Below, in pieces: positions 1 through 13,000 of a DNA stretch of 64,000 bases; position 1 is the first letter of the stretch, and every line of letters begins with the position of its first letter. Below the pieces are notes generated by a model that was given only the letters and a program-made list of their open reading frames with translations, was not told the origin of the DNA and did no database searches. The stretch covers positions 24,643,207-24,707,206 of the forward strand of contig NC_089983.1 of NCBI RefSeq assembly GCF_036417845.1, in the 5' to 3' direction. Both the position numbers and the translations under genes were made by a program. Source of the stretch: Apteryx mantelli. Taxonomy: Eukaryota > Chordata > Aves > Apterygiformes > Apterygidae.

Positions 1-26
1 GCCAGCTAATGTTTGCAATGTTAACT
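1..26 (+). CDS. PDE11A: PDE11A partial exon (catalytic domain)
   Basis: The first 26 bases complete a Cys codon (gc) and then read QLMFAMLT, which in PDE11A directly precedes the TAGFQ segment of the next exon. A consensus donor gtaagt follows at 27-32. The exon ends in phase 0. Its start lies before the window. Confidence 0.9.
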
Positions 27-3000
27 GTAAGTATCCAGCTACAGACACAATCCTGTAAGAGCTTTTATTGCCACGTTGTCTTACCTGTCTAAACGTTTTT
101 CCAACCTTTGTTTTCTTTTCTAGTTTTTATGAAATTGGTTTATTTCAGACAGAAAGGCACACAGAATTAGGATATTCAACTTAAGGCGGCACTTATTTGG
201 CAAAACTTTATGGTGTTTTAGTGACAGTGATATCACAGGCACATTAAAGTGACTGAAAACAGATGGCAGTCTTGGAGTGAGCTTGTTATTATACATCTTG
301 ATCTTACAATAATGTTTTTCTTTTGGAACTCTTTGTTTTGGCATTTATTTCAGTCTCTCAAATTGGAAGCTACAAAACCACGGAAGATTAGAATCCCAGA
401 AGAAGTAGTATTTATTAAGCTGAAATTTATTACTTTCTTTTCTTTTCTAGCATCTAAATAGTTGTAGAAGGTATCGTCTTAAAACATTTTAAGATCATCT
501 TCCAATAGCATCATCTGAGTGAATCTTGTGTCTTCATTGGACACTATAGCACTGCTGGGTTTTATTAGCATATATCTCGATCAGTCGTTTTATCTCCTCT
601 CAGCAAAGTAACTCCTGTTGAAAGTAACAGTGCTTTTATGGTCTTTCTCACTTGTGCTCTCCCTACATGACAGCAACCTCACCACACGAAAGAACCCATA
701 TTTAGTAGGTGGTTAGTTAATTCCTGTAAGTGTGTCAATAAAAAGGCTGGTGGTCCTGTAACATTTAAGATTCTAGTTCATATGGCTTGATAGAAGGAAT
801 ATGGCTGTGTGCACAGAATACTTTACTTTCCATTTTGGTTTTGTCTTATTTCCAGACAAAAATAGAAGTTCAAATTCAAATTTTTACATTTTTTCTTCAT
901 TTTTAATTTTGATGTCAATTTTGATGGGTTTGGTCATCTATTGAGAGTCTTTAAAAGGTCTTATTTGTGCAGGTATTTCTTCATGTGTTTGAAATGAAAG
1001 TTTATGAAGACTTTATAATTTTAAACACATTCTGTAGAAAAGTAAATAGGTTTAAAGATTGCCTTTGCCCCATGGCATAATTCATTTTTTAACAATTTTT
1101 TTAAGTCGTACCAATACCAGCATGGCCACAATTAAAAACTCTTCATTCATCATTTTCCATGTTTGCACACACTTATCAGGCAGATGTCTTTAACTGTCTG
1201 GAGTCCAAGCCTATGCCTGTTGGTCAATAAAAGATGTGACAATTTTACATTTGTTTAGTCTTGTGGAAAGTCTTTTGAAGCTTTTTCCCCTTTTTGATGA
1301 TTTTCTTTCTTTCAAATTTCCATGAATTTTTAATGCTTTAGGGATTTGAAAGCAATACTCTAATATTCGTCAGTAGATACTAAAAAAGAGTGGGTGACAA
1401 ATAAGCCTATTTTTTCCAGTTAGAAGAGTATTTGCCACTAAATCTCAGAATTTCTTTGTGAGGGACTAGCAAATGGAGGCACCCAAAAATGAAGGCTGCA
1501 TTTGCAGATACTGGAATATTTCCTTTCCCAGGGACAGAGAGGAAACATTGGGATACAGCTAGGAATAAAATCCAAATCTTCTGACTTGTTTAATGTGGTC
1601 TCAGGTGGACAATGCTAAGATTCTCGCATCTCAACAAAGACATGGAAGGAGAAACAAGTCTTTCTGTCAGTTATTTGGGAGTTGGCATTTTGTTGACAAT
1701 AAAAATACCACTGGGCTGCCCTTGCTGGGGAGCTATGTTTTGAAGACACCTCAGTCTGTGGAAATTTCCAAGGAAGGGCCTTCCTGATGCAAGGGATATC
1801 ATGTGCTTGTTCCCTCATTTTTAAACAGTGAACTTCTAGATCCTCATGGCTAGCCAGTCTACGAAGCGTGACTAGCATTCGGGCACTGTCAGCAGCGGGG
1901 CTGTCAGCGGAGACTGTGCAATCTGTCCCAGTAGCAGTGCAGTGCAGATCGGTGCTACATCTGTTGCTCACTGAAATATTTCCACTGTTTTTAATGGATT
2001 TCAGACTAAGCCCGTGGCATGTTACATGTTCTTAGGGCACAGCTACCTGTGCTGTGTATTCCCATCTATCCTCCTCAGTCTGGCCTCATCTCTGTGTACG
2101 TCAGTTAAGAAAAAGACAGGGTATGAAGTCACCTAACAGGTAAATGACATTAGTTCTAGGTCTGTCCTGCAGGCTACAGGGGCTAGTTGCTGGGAGCTTT
2201 TACCAAGATGTAGTAGGTTGTATCAATTACCATGAGGCAAAGCAAACAGATGTTAAATAAGAGAGAGAGAAACTGTTTGGGAGTGAGGTTGTTCAGCTAA
2301 ACAGAATTAAAATTGTTTCTGTCTTCCAGCAAATGTCGATCTTTAATGAAACCTCGTGATAATGTGTGGCCATTGGTAATTTTTGAAGTTTTACAATCTT
2401 CACTTTTTTAAGATAATAATAGATTTAAAAGATTTTTACTCTGAGGAGTAAAAGCAAAGCCAGGAGACATTGTTTAACTAGGAACTATGTTCGTTTCTGT
2501 CAAAGGCTCTCCATAGGCGGCGAGGTAGCTTCAGTCCCCCAGCTTCGCAGGTCTCATTCATGAGGCAAAACGTCCTCTAGATGGAGCTCTGAGGCCAAGT
2601 TTTCCGCAGGTTGTTATTCTGGGTGGGAAACAGTCCTTCCTACCAGGCCACTCCATCTCATCCAGAGATGACGAAATTGGCAGCCAGCAGCGAGAAAAAA
2701 AGAGCTCTCAGAATTTCTCAAGCAGCCAACAGCAGGCCTGGTAGGCCTAAATCTTAAACTACTTTGACTGTGGTTTGCAAAGCATAATTTCAAGATCGCC
2801 TTAGCAATCAGTGCGTGGACAAACCCCGTCGGAGGTCAGCTAGAATTTTCAAGCCAAGCTTGTGTTCGTATCTGCACTTCCAGCAAACGCAACGGTGCCG
2901 GTACAGTGAGTTCTGAGTGGGCAGCCGGACACACGTACCGCGGGGATCTGAGTTATCGGACGTCTTGTTCTGCCTCACTGCTGTCCTTTGGGGGGAAGAA

Positions 3001-3961
3001 TTAAGTTTGGTGTGTGACCTGCTTTGGCTGCTGTCACTACCAGAGATAGGAATACTAGTCTTGGGAGAAAAGACACAAAAGTGATAGTCAAGCAACTACT
3101 GATAGCAGAAGGATTGCTCTTGCTGTGTTTTTTTTCTTGCATGAACCATCATAGTTAATATGTGCCTCAGTTTTTCATCTGTAAAAAAGAGAAAAGTAGG
3201 TCTTACTGTAATGTAGTGATGTCTAATTTGTATTGTGGTAACCTCTAAAGGCCCAACCGAGCTCCCATTTAAAGCAGTAGCGAAATTTAGCTGGGCTGAA
3301 CAAGCCAACCAACAAAAATCCAACAAAGCTTAAACCAGCTGTTTCACTCCCATGTCAGGTTTCTGTATATGTAAACATATATTTTCTCTCTCCAGATAGA
3401 CACTGGAGAATTATTAGCCCAGTCCTGCGAGCTATACTTCTCTATTTCAGACTCACCCAAATATTCCAAAGACAAGCACTGAAGCAAGACTGCTCCTGCG
3501 AGTTAGTAACATCAGATGAGAATAAACCTCAGGATCAAGCCCTGGCTGGCTTGTTACTAATGCCTTTGTCTGACACACTTCATATAGATACTTATTTTAA
3601 AAAGTAAAAACAAAAAAGTAAGTAGTATAAAATTAAAATCCCATCTGGTGTGCTAACAACAAAACATATAAATGCGGGGCAAGATATAATGAATGCAATT
3701 CATTTCCTCACATGAAAGAATGACCTCCATAACTCACTGGAGACTCTGCCACTCATGAGTTATGGGTCATTCCTTTTCTGGTGAAAATGAATTCTGCTGC
3801 GCCATCGTCTATCGTTACGTATTTTTTCTTTTTATGTGTAAATTTAAAAAATGGGGAAACATAATCTTCTCCTTCCTTGCATTATGTACAAAAAAAGATA
3901 TCCTCTTACCATAACATTGTTTCTAAATTAAATATTTTTATTAAATGAAATACACTATATT

Positions 3962-4004
<43 letters not shown>

Positions 4005-7000
4005 TCCATGACAAGATTTTGGTTAAATAAAACATTGAAGCTATTCTTGAGATATTGTTACTGTTAGTAAATTCCTTAATCTGTTTTTCTATGTTTATAA
4101 TACAGTTTGAATCCTTGGGTTTAATCAAAGCTTGTGTTACACTAAGGATCATTTATTACAGCAACAATTTTTTATTATAAAACTTCTGTTTTCAGTGCTT
4201 TATAACTCAGCCATGAACATTTTCTCCAGAATGAAACTTGGCACATGACATGTTGTCAGTTACAAGTATTTAAAAAAAAATTTTTTTTAAGAGACCTTGA
4301 TTATTCTTTGTTATACAACAGCAATGTTTAAAAAATCAAAATAGAAAACACCATATTTTTCATATATTTCCTCTGCCTGTGTAGCTGTTACTGAAACTAA
4401 AATTTTAAAAGCAATGCAGCTAGAAGTGAGGAGAAGCCCCTTCATAATAGTCAAGTCACTCTGTACATGTATGGATTCTGTATGAGTAAAACCTTTTTCC
4501 CTCATTTTTGATTATCTTTTTTGATATGTGAACTTTGAGTCCTGTTATAAAGCTTTCCTAGCAAGTCTTGTACTTTCTCAATTTCCACTAAAATGTATTC
4601 CTGAGCACCTGGGAGATCTTGGCCCCCTATACTGCCTAAATATTCATAGTCACATAGCAGATTAGAGAAACAGAGGATTTGGGATCTGAATATGTATTTA
4701 TTGAAGTGGAATTTATGGTCTTCAGGGTCCCTAGCAGAGTTTTCACGTGGTGTTTCAGGAATTGATTTGCATCCCTGAGTGGGCTGGACATTCCTAAAGG
4801 AGAGTGAGGACATCAAATCTCACTGATACTCACTGTCTTTGAACCACCTGACCCTCTTTTTGTCAGTGGGTAAAATTATGCTGCACTGAAAATCAGTGAA
4901 ATTCAGGATTTCTTACAATCTAGTGTTCAGTCTAGGCTTGATCTTCCAATATAAATGTACTTTATATTTCTTTTATATGTTTCTTTCATAGTAACTAGAT
5001 TTTGCTGCTAGTTAGAGTGTGGTTGGAGACTGGCACTGTGGAAATACGAATGTTGTTATATGACTTTCTCAGTCAGAGAAAGCTCAGCCAGTCATTTTTA
5101 CAGGCAGTACTACCTTACATTTATGAAAAACTGAAGAACCAGATTGTTTCTGTCCTGGGTAAGATGCTCGAAACCAGCGAGGTGGTATCTCACACAGGCT
5201 CCAGCACCTAATCCAGACATACTCTGCTCAGGATGCTTGAGATTATCAGTAACAGTAGTGTCTCATCTCTGGCATGAGGCAGTTCTGGCAGAAAAACTGC
5301 TGTGGCAACTATCTGTGAGGAGAAATAGAGTGATAAAAAAGTGTTTCTAGGATCAGCTTCTGCATTCACACAGGCATATCTGGTTGGAGCTGCTCATGGG
5401 GCATTTCAGTACATTAAATTTTAGAATGTTGCCTCAAATTCAAGCTGATATCTGCAGCAGAATTATGCCATTTGAGACAAAATCTCCTCAAATCATGTCA
5501 TGTTGTTTCTAATTCCCGTGTCCCGGAGAACAATCTCTTAATAGATTGTAATGGTTACATAAAATATATTTTAGCTGGTCTCTTTTATACGTTTTTTGAT
5601 TTAACATCTCAAATATTTCCTACAGTAGGAATTAACTAAGATGGTCACCTCAGGATCAAAGAAATCTGTGTCAAAGGACTTCTCTTGATAATTTCAAAAT
5701 CAAATGAATTTTGTTTTGTATTACGCTCTCATGAAATTCCAGTTCCTGTCTTAGTGTGTAGTTATTGGTTTTTATTTTCAGCTCTTTTCCCCTCCAGTGC
5801 CTTCTGGGTAGTGGGGAAATGGCATGTTGGAAATGCAACAGAGAGATAATAATAGATCACTCCAAGGACATTATCTATTCTGCTAACCATCTAACATACT
5901 GCAGGGAATATAATATGACAATAAAGCATTTATCTTCTCCTTACTGAAAGGTTCGTGGTATCAAAACAAAGTTGACTGTTGCTCAATGGACTTACATTAC
6001 TTATCCCTTCTGCTTCTGATAGTTACAGCTGCTATTTTTTCTGTTCTCAGACAGCAGGATTTCAGGAGATTCTGACTGAAATTGAAATCCTTGCCTTGAT
6101 TGTGGGATGCTTATGTCATGACCTTGACCACAGGGGAACCAACAATGCCTTCCAAGCCAAGTAAGTTTTCTAATTCTTATTATTTTAATTTGTTTTTCTT
6201 CCACAGAAGAGCAAAAGGTGACCAGGATAAAGAATGACATGTTAATTCCAGGCCACCAAGGCCAAGTATTCTTATTTTTGTATGTAGTGAGGGACTATCC
6301 ATCTTTATAATTCTCTGTTTTTTGGAGTAATTGCTGAACTTGTCCTTTGTGTCAGGCTGTGGATGGGGTTACCCCAATGCACTGAGACCACATGTAGAAA
6401 TACCAGCCTGATGTTCCTTTCAGGCTCAGGTATGAATTCTGGCATTAGACACAGGTAACTGAAACTACCTGGGTTGCTCTTGCTGGCTGGAATGTAAGAA
6501 CTTAAACAAAATCTTGTTAAGCTATTAAAAATAAAATAAAATAAAATAGGTAAAACTGAAATCATGCACAAAGGGCCACTGGTTTGCATAAATGGCTCCT
6601 CCCTGGCCTGTCCCATACGCTGGAGTATACAGAGCCTGTTTGGAGACCTGCCTGGGTGTGCAGGTGTGGGTTGGCCACCCAGTGAAATGGTCAGTACCCA
6701 CCAGAACGTGATGCTGGGTTTTGCAGTCAGATTCTTATATCACCTAAACGAAATCTTGCCCTCTGGATCTTTTTCAATTCTAAAAATGAATTTTATTCTA
6801 GTCAAGATGCTTAGGACCTGATCTAGCAGCCCTGATGCACATTCTTTTACTCTCCAGGGTGTTGCACTCAGACACATATAGTGAGGTAGAAGCAGGTTAG
6901 TAGAAGGTTTGGTGGTACTCCTTAACTGGGAGGTAAGGGAACTCCCTTGACCAAGGTCAAATTGTGCCCAAATTCTGTGTTTGAAAGGCAGCAACAAATA

Positions 7001-10000
7001 TCCCTTGACAACATCCTGGCTCAGCTCTGAAATGGAGCTGTCAGTCACACAGATTTCTTCTCCATAGCCCATGTTGTTTTGTTGACTCCCCAGGTCATCT
7101 TAGGAGATTTGGGGAGACCTTGCAGCTCTGTTGTCCTGCAGATCCCAGGGTGTGTTTGCAGCTTTGTCTGTTCTGCACTGCTGCTAATCCTGTAGTCTGG
7201 GGGGGAAGTGATCAAAGGGTTGTCCAAAGATATTTGAAAGACAGGGTTATGTTGTATTAGCCTGCTCTGTCCTGTGATTTATATGGAAAAGAGGACCCTG
7301 TTTGCTGCAACTTGTGTATGCACAGACTGCTGCATTTCTGGAGGCGAGCTGCCTCACTGAACATCACTCAAACTGATGTTTCCGATGTTCTCTAAGCTGC
7401 CATGTCCTCAGCTATTGGTGTTGCTATACAGTCTCAGTGAAACGACAACACTGTCTGGATCTTCAATCATCATAGCCAGGAAAATCAATTGCAATGTTCA
7501 AAAGACAGAGCTCCTGGTGCAAAGGTTACCAAACACTGCTAGATACCTTTTTGCAATTGAGTCTTGAAGAGAATCAGAAAAGATGAGGCAAACAGGAAGC
7601 TCAACTGATTGATGTTTATGTTCCTGATTTACAAAAATGAGACATAAGATTTGCATCTCCACAGCTTTAGACCCTTATTTAGTTAACCGCTTCTTTACTG
7701 TAATGTTACACAGCAATATCTCTTGGGCAGAGGGATGGGTGAATTAAAGGTAGAGGTTTCAGCATTAGACTGCTGTCAGTTATCCTTGTTGTTTGACAAC
7801 TGTGTATAAAGCACTCAGTACAACTCTATAAAGAAATTGCTAAAGACATACACAAAAGACAAACATTATCACACAGGTATAAAATAACCCTGAAAACAGA
7901 AGCTGTAGCTTTTACAACAGCAGCTGTGATTTATTCCTCTAACCTGACTTATAAAGTTAAGCATCATGTTTTCCTATTTTATCTTCAATGTTCAACACTG
8001 CTGTTTTGTATGATGAAAAAGTCCCAGCGGTATATGACGGAAGCAATATCACAGTTGTCTGAAATGGCTCTCTTACATTCCTCAATACTACGTCTTCTAG
8101 GGATGATGTTTCCAGATCAACTCTCTCTAATATAGCTGCCCCTGATAATTAAATATCAGTATGTTGTGATTTTGTAGTATATGCTCCTAGGAGACTCTTT
8201 CCGTTTGTCTCTACCATAATCTCTTAATACTCATTTCTTTGGAAAGAAAACCCATCTCATTGCTTTAGGTTGGGTCCCAGAAGTAAAGTAGTGGTGAACA
8301 CTAATTGCCCTGACAATCCAATCCTATTCCCTGTACTTCCCAACAATTCTCAATTTTATAATTACATTCCTTTTTTTTTTGTCCTTTAAACTTGGAAAAT
8401 CCTGTTCTATGCATTTTGAAGCTAATTTTGTTTGAGACAATAAATGTGATTAGCAAATACCTTCTAAGGAGATGTCAAACTTTCCTTTTATATTCTTAGC
8501 TTTCACTTCTGATTTTTTGTTTAACTTAGTATTTTTTAACTGCCTGTTTTTATGGACTGTAAAGACAGGAGCTCAGCTGCATTTGCAGCCTTTTTTTTTT
8601 TTTTTTTTTCCAAAAAGAGTTTGTAAATGTTCATTTTAAGTTGCTGTTATTATATCTACTAGGAACTGAAAATTGAAAATGGCCCCTGCCCCAAGAACGT
8701 TACAGTTTGTCTTCACTGCAAATTGGTGCACCTCTGCTGCAGAACCACTGAGGCATTTTTGAAAGTTCCATCCCAAAATTTCATGTGGTCCCAGAATAAT
8801 CTTTAGTTTGCTGATGATATTTAGCAAGGTCTGGAACATAAATGCCTAGTATCTAGCTTTAAATGAATATTTTGAAATTTTCAGCTCTCTGTAGTATGGT
8901 TACTGAGATGGAGAGTGCGACTGTATGCTTTCATGACTAAATTGTCTCTGAAATCTGCTTGGTAAGCAGACGAGCAGTGTTTGTTGACTCCCGTGTTCTG
9001 TTTCAGGAGTGGATCAGCCTTAGCTCAGCTCTACGGCACCTCTGCTACCTTGGAGCACCACCATTTCAATCATGCTGTCATGATTCTCCAGAGTGAGGTA
9101 CAAAAGCATTACTATTAATCTCACTGTAAGCTGTTGGGCAGTTTCAGCCAGGGAAAGGAAATACCACACACAGTACCTTTTTAATGCCCTCTCCTTGAGG
9201 AATTATTTATTGGTTACCACAAAGGTCACAACTAGCACAAAATTAAACAACTACGAATGCTGTTCATATAGCCCAGAGGTTATATCTGTCTCAATCAGCT
9301 AGGGGCAAGGAGAACACACCCTAATCATGTGGTCAGCTTTTACTCAGTCTTCTTACATATATCCTGCTCAGTGGAATGATAGGTAGACGAGCTCTTACCT
9401 TTCCCACAGGTGCTGCGTTCAGTACATCACAGTCATCCTTTACTGGACCAGTTTAATATTTTGACAGTTCTTTTGTAATCAGTATTTTCATAATGTTTTT
9501 GAATTATTTTGTTAAATGACTTTTCTTACAGTTACTCTCAGTGATATTGTACTGTCCAAATTACACTAGCTACTTTGCAGATATGTATAAAGATACAGTT
9601 CTTGCCTAGAATATCTTTTGAGTAATGGTATGTAGCATGCACTAGCTAAGAGATGTAGTAAGGAGGGGAAGTAGAAGGATGGACCCACATTCCTTACAAA
9701 ACAATGGTCACATTTTGTTAATTATACAGAAAGCTTATTACAAAATGTGTTCAGTATATAGAAAACAAAAGTATTGTTCATATTTACACAATTGGATACT
9801 ATATGCTGCTCTGCAATAACTTTCGAAGAGCATTTAGGAGTGTCCTATGATCCTATGATCACAGGCAAATGGGAACAAGGTGATGACTTTACCTCTGCAT
9901 TCAGTGTTGCAGAGATCAGTCATGGGATACTGACTATGGCTATAGTATTCAGTTTCTTGACATTACGTTAAAAATGTAGCTATGGAAAAGGAAAGCCCCA

Positions 10001-13000
10001 ACATCTCAAATAATCAACATTTTAAATAATCAATCAATCAGCTCAATCCACATAGCTTAGGCTATCTTATTTAGAAGGCAATAATGGGAATTAAATGGCC
10101 CTTTATACTAGCAGAGAAAGGCATAACAAAAAGGTAAAATTGAAAGTTAAGCAAACCTATTCAAAATAGGGAAAAAAGAACTTTTTTAAAAATTTTTTCC
10201 CCAAATCAATGAGACTTCAACCACTGGAACAAGCTTTCCTGGGAAGTGGTGAATTCTCTGGTTCTTGAAATATCCACTATAGCAGGATGTCTTTCTGGAG
10301 ACAGGCTCAAGACAGGCATAATTAGATGAAAGTTTATAGCTCAGATCGGAATAGATGCTTTTTTAACCTTTACCAGCTTTAAAATCAAGAAATGTATCTT
10401 TTTTTTTTCCCCTGAAATATACTCCAGCTTCTTTCCTGGACATAAAATACTACTTCCCTGAAATGCAAGTCCTCCTCTTTGATCATCAAGCATCTTCTTC
10501 TCCAGGTTCTTATTTCTAGACCACAAAATTAATCCCAGTGGGATTTTTATCCAATACTTGTTAATGAAACACAACACCCATCAGTTTGGAGTAAGTGTAG
10601 CATTTTATTTATGTGAATTTAGTCACATGTGACTGATGTTACAGCTAGAACTCTCCATTAATTTTGCTGTTTATAATTTGTTTTCTGCAGGATTTAATGG
10701 AGAAATTATAGGATCTCTGTGCCTCTTACTTTTCAGAAGTTCAGTTACAAAAGCACCTTCCTGCTCCTAAGTATCACTATTAAATAATTTGTTTCCTTTC
10801 ATTCTGGTTATGGAGCATCTTCGAAGACCTTAATTCATGATTCTTTAAAAAGTCATGTACTGGGCCTACAAAGGGCCTTCAAACTGCATAAGACTGCTGT
10901 TCTTCAGGCTGTGTAGCAAAGGCTTGTATACCCTGTAAGACAACCTCATGATAGTCAGAGTGAGCAAAGATACTGTTTTGAATGAAAAACTGATTTAGTG
11001 TCTTTGACTGCTCTACAAGCAGTTTGTGTGCCTGCAAGCAGCAGCACAGATAAATCTATTAGGAGCACAACTCAAAAGCTGCAATGCACAGCTCCCAGAA
11101 ACATTTAATAAGAGGAAAGATTGAGATGTATCCATAGTTTTTCTCCATAAACTGAATCTGTGCAGAGTCAGATCAGAGAGTAAATCTTTTCTCAAGAGGC
11201 TATAATTTCAGCAGAGTTTAGAAAAACATCCCAGGTGCTTGATTACAATGGTCAACTCTTCCACCCCAATGTAATCTCAGTAGTATTAACATTATTATTT
11301 TGTCATAGTTTTGCCATGAATCAGAAAAAGCCTCTGCTACAGGGAAATAGTAGACTAAAGAGGTAGAAAACCTTTTAAAAACCTATATTGATTGCTAGCC
11401 CTTTACCTCCTTTATCTCTTTCATTATAGGGTCACAACATCTTTGCTAACTTGTCCTCTAAGGACTACAGTGACCTTATGCAGCTTCTAAAGCAATCGAT
11501 ATTGGCAACAGACCTCACTCTGTATTTTGAGTAAGTATTGGCATTTTTTGTATTTGACAAATGAAAATTCGAAGAACATTCTCTAATGACCTATTAAATA
11601 CCAATAAGGATATATAATATGAGAAATTAGTGTTCAGCTGTGGTTGAAGAGATTTAGTCTAATACTTAGTATATCTTAGGCTAATAGAAGTATCTCAAGT
11701 GTCTAAATAAGTTTTGCTTTAATGCACAGCATGTTTGTATCAACAAAAGGCAAGTGAAGTCATAGGCTGATACTTCAAAGCAAACCCAGGAATCAGCTAC
11801 AGCTCAGCCCTGTAATTCCTCTGTCCTTTCTGTGGTAATTTCTTTGGGTGTTTAGAAAATCAAGGGTGTTTTGTAATTTTTCCACCATTTCTGACTTTCA
11901 AATCTACAGTGGTATACACACCTATGCTAAAAAAAATTACTATATTTAATTACAGAGCCAGATACTGAGGTAATGAAAGTACATGCTGCTTCTCTGAAGA
12001 CAAACTATGCCAATCTGCATCTGATGAGGGTGTCTTGCAAAGTTAATCTGTAAAAGTATGATAGGCTATTTCTCATAAAGTTTTCTTCATTTTCCTTGTT
12101 TGCATATCAGATCTCCAAGTAGTCTTCAAGTTGGTGCTATTTTTTTTTTCCAAATACTGCTAATTAAAAATATTCAATAAACATTTTATATTTTCAGTAT
12201 ATTTCAACATCAAATAATTGTTATAGATATTTCAATAACAAATAATGTATTTCAATATCAAATAATATATTTCAATATCAAGTATTTTCAACAAAATATT
12301 CACAGAGAGAATGCATGCAAGTGTGCCTGTGGTTGGAGGAGCTGAAGTGTTGTGGTGACGTTACACTTTTGGAATCACACTCGCTAGCACATGTGTGTGC
12401 CTGACTTACTTACAGAGAGAAGTGCTACAGGTGTGCAGTTTTGTGTACTACCTTCCCAGGCTTGACAATATTTCATCCTTAGGAATTTTTGTGCTTTAAG
12501 AAATAGCTTGATTTCCATTAGCATCCTATCTTGTACAATGCTACATTAACACTGTAGCATTTAGTAATAGTTTCTTAACTTTTAGGGGAGGAAATACAGA
12601 TTTTCTCCATCCTGTCTGCTGATGGTTTCCAGAAAGTTTCCAGAAAACTTTAGGCAAAGTCTTTACCTTGTAATCTGTTCATCTATCTATATTAACAGTG
12701 CATCTTTAACTGAGTACTAAGGGGGACGGTGCAATGTGTGCTGTGTTGATTTTTCTCAGTATTTGATTAGTGTCAAGGGCTCTTTCCTAACAATACATGC
12801 AGTAACTGAGACACTGATGTTCTTTATTTCCTGTAAGTCCATTCTCACAGAAGCTTTATTAAGAAAGTGTTATAATCAGTAGTGTTATTATAAATGATTT
12901 CTAAGAGTAGTCTATGAAGTCTTGTTTATAATTTAGCATAAAAATCTGAAGCAGGAAAAATAACATTCTTTCAACATACTCTTTCTGAAACTCTGTTAAG

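Larger units (their letters stand above)
27..6050 (+). other. PDE11A intron
   Basis: AT-rich intron from gtaagt (27) to a pyrimidine-rich tract plus cag (6048-6050). It holds a small CpG-rich patch (about 2810-2975), a MIR-like trace (3160-3222), a 103-nt fold-back (3695-3797) and a CT/TA microsatellite (3962-4004). Nothing else is recognised; the short open frames look random. Confidence 0.85.
6161..9006 (+). other. PDE11A intron
   Basis: Runs from gtaagt to tttcag. It contains an (AAAAT)n stretch at 6527-6548 and a 19-base T run at 8591-8609. No gene or clear transposon is recognised in the rest. Confidence 0.85.

Noticed and set aside
9849..9865. CCTATGATCCTATGATC, resembling a CR1 3' octamer end
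   Set aside because: Only two imperfect units with no CR1 body directly upstream; too short to call.
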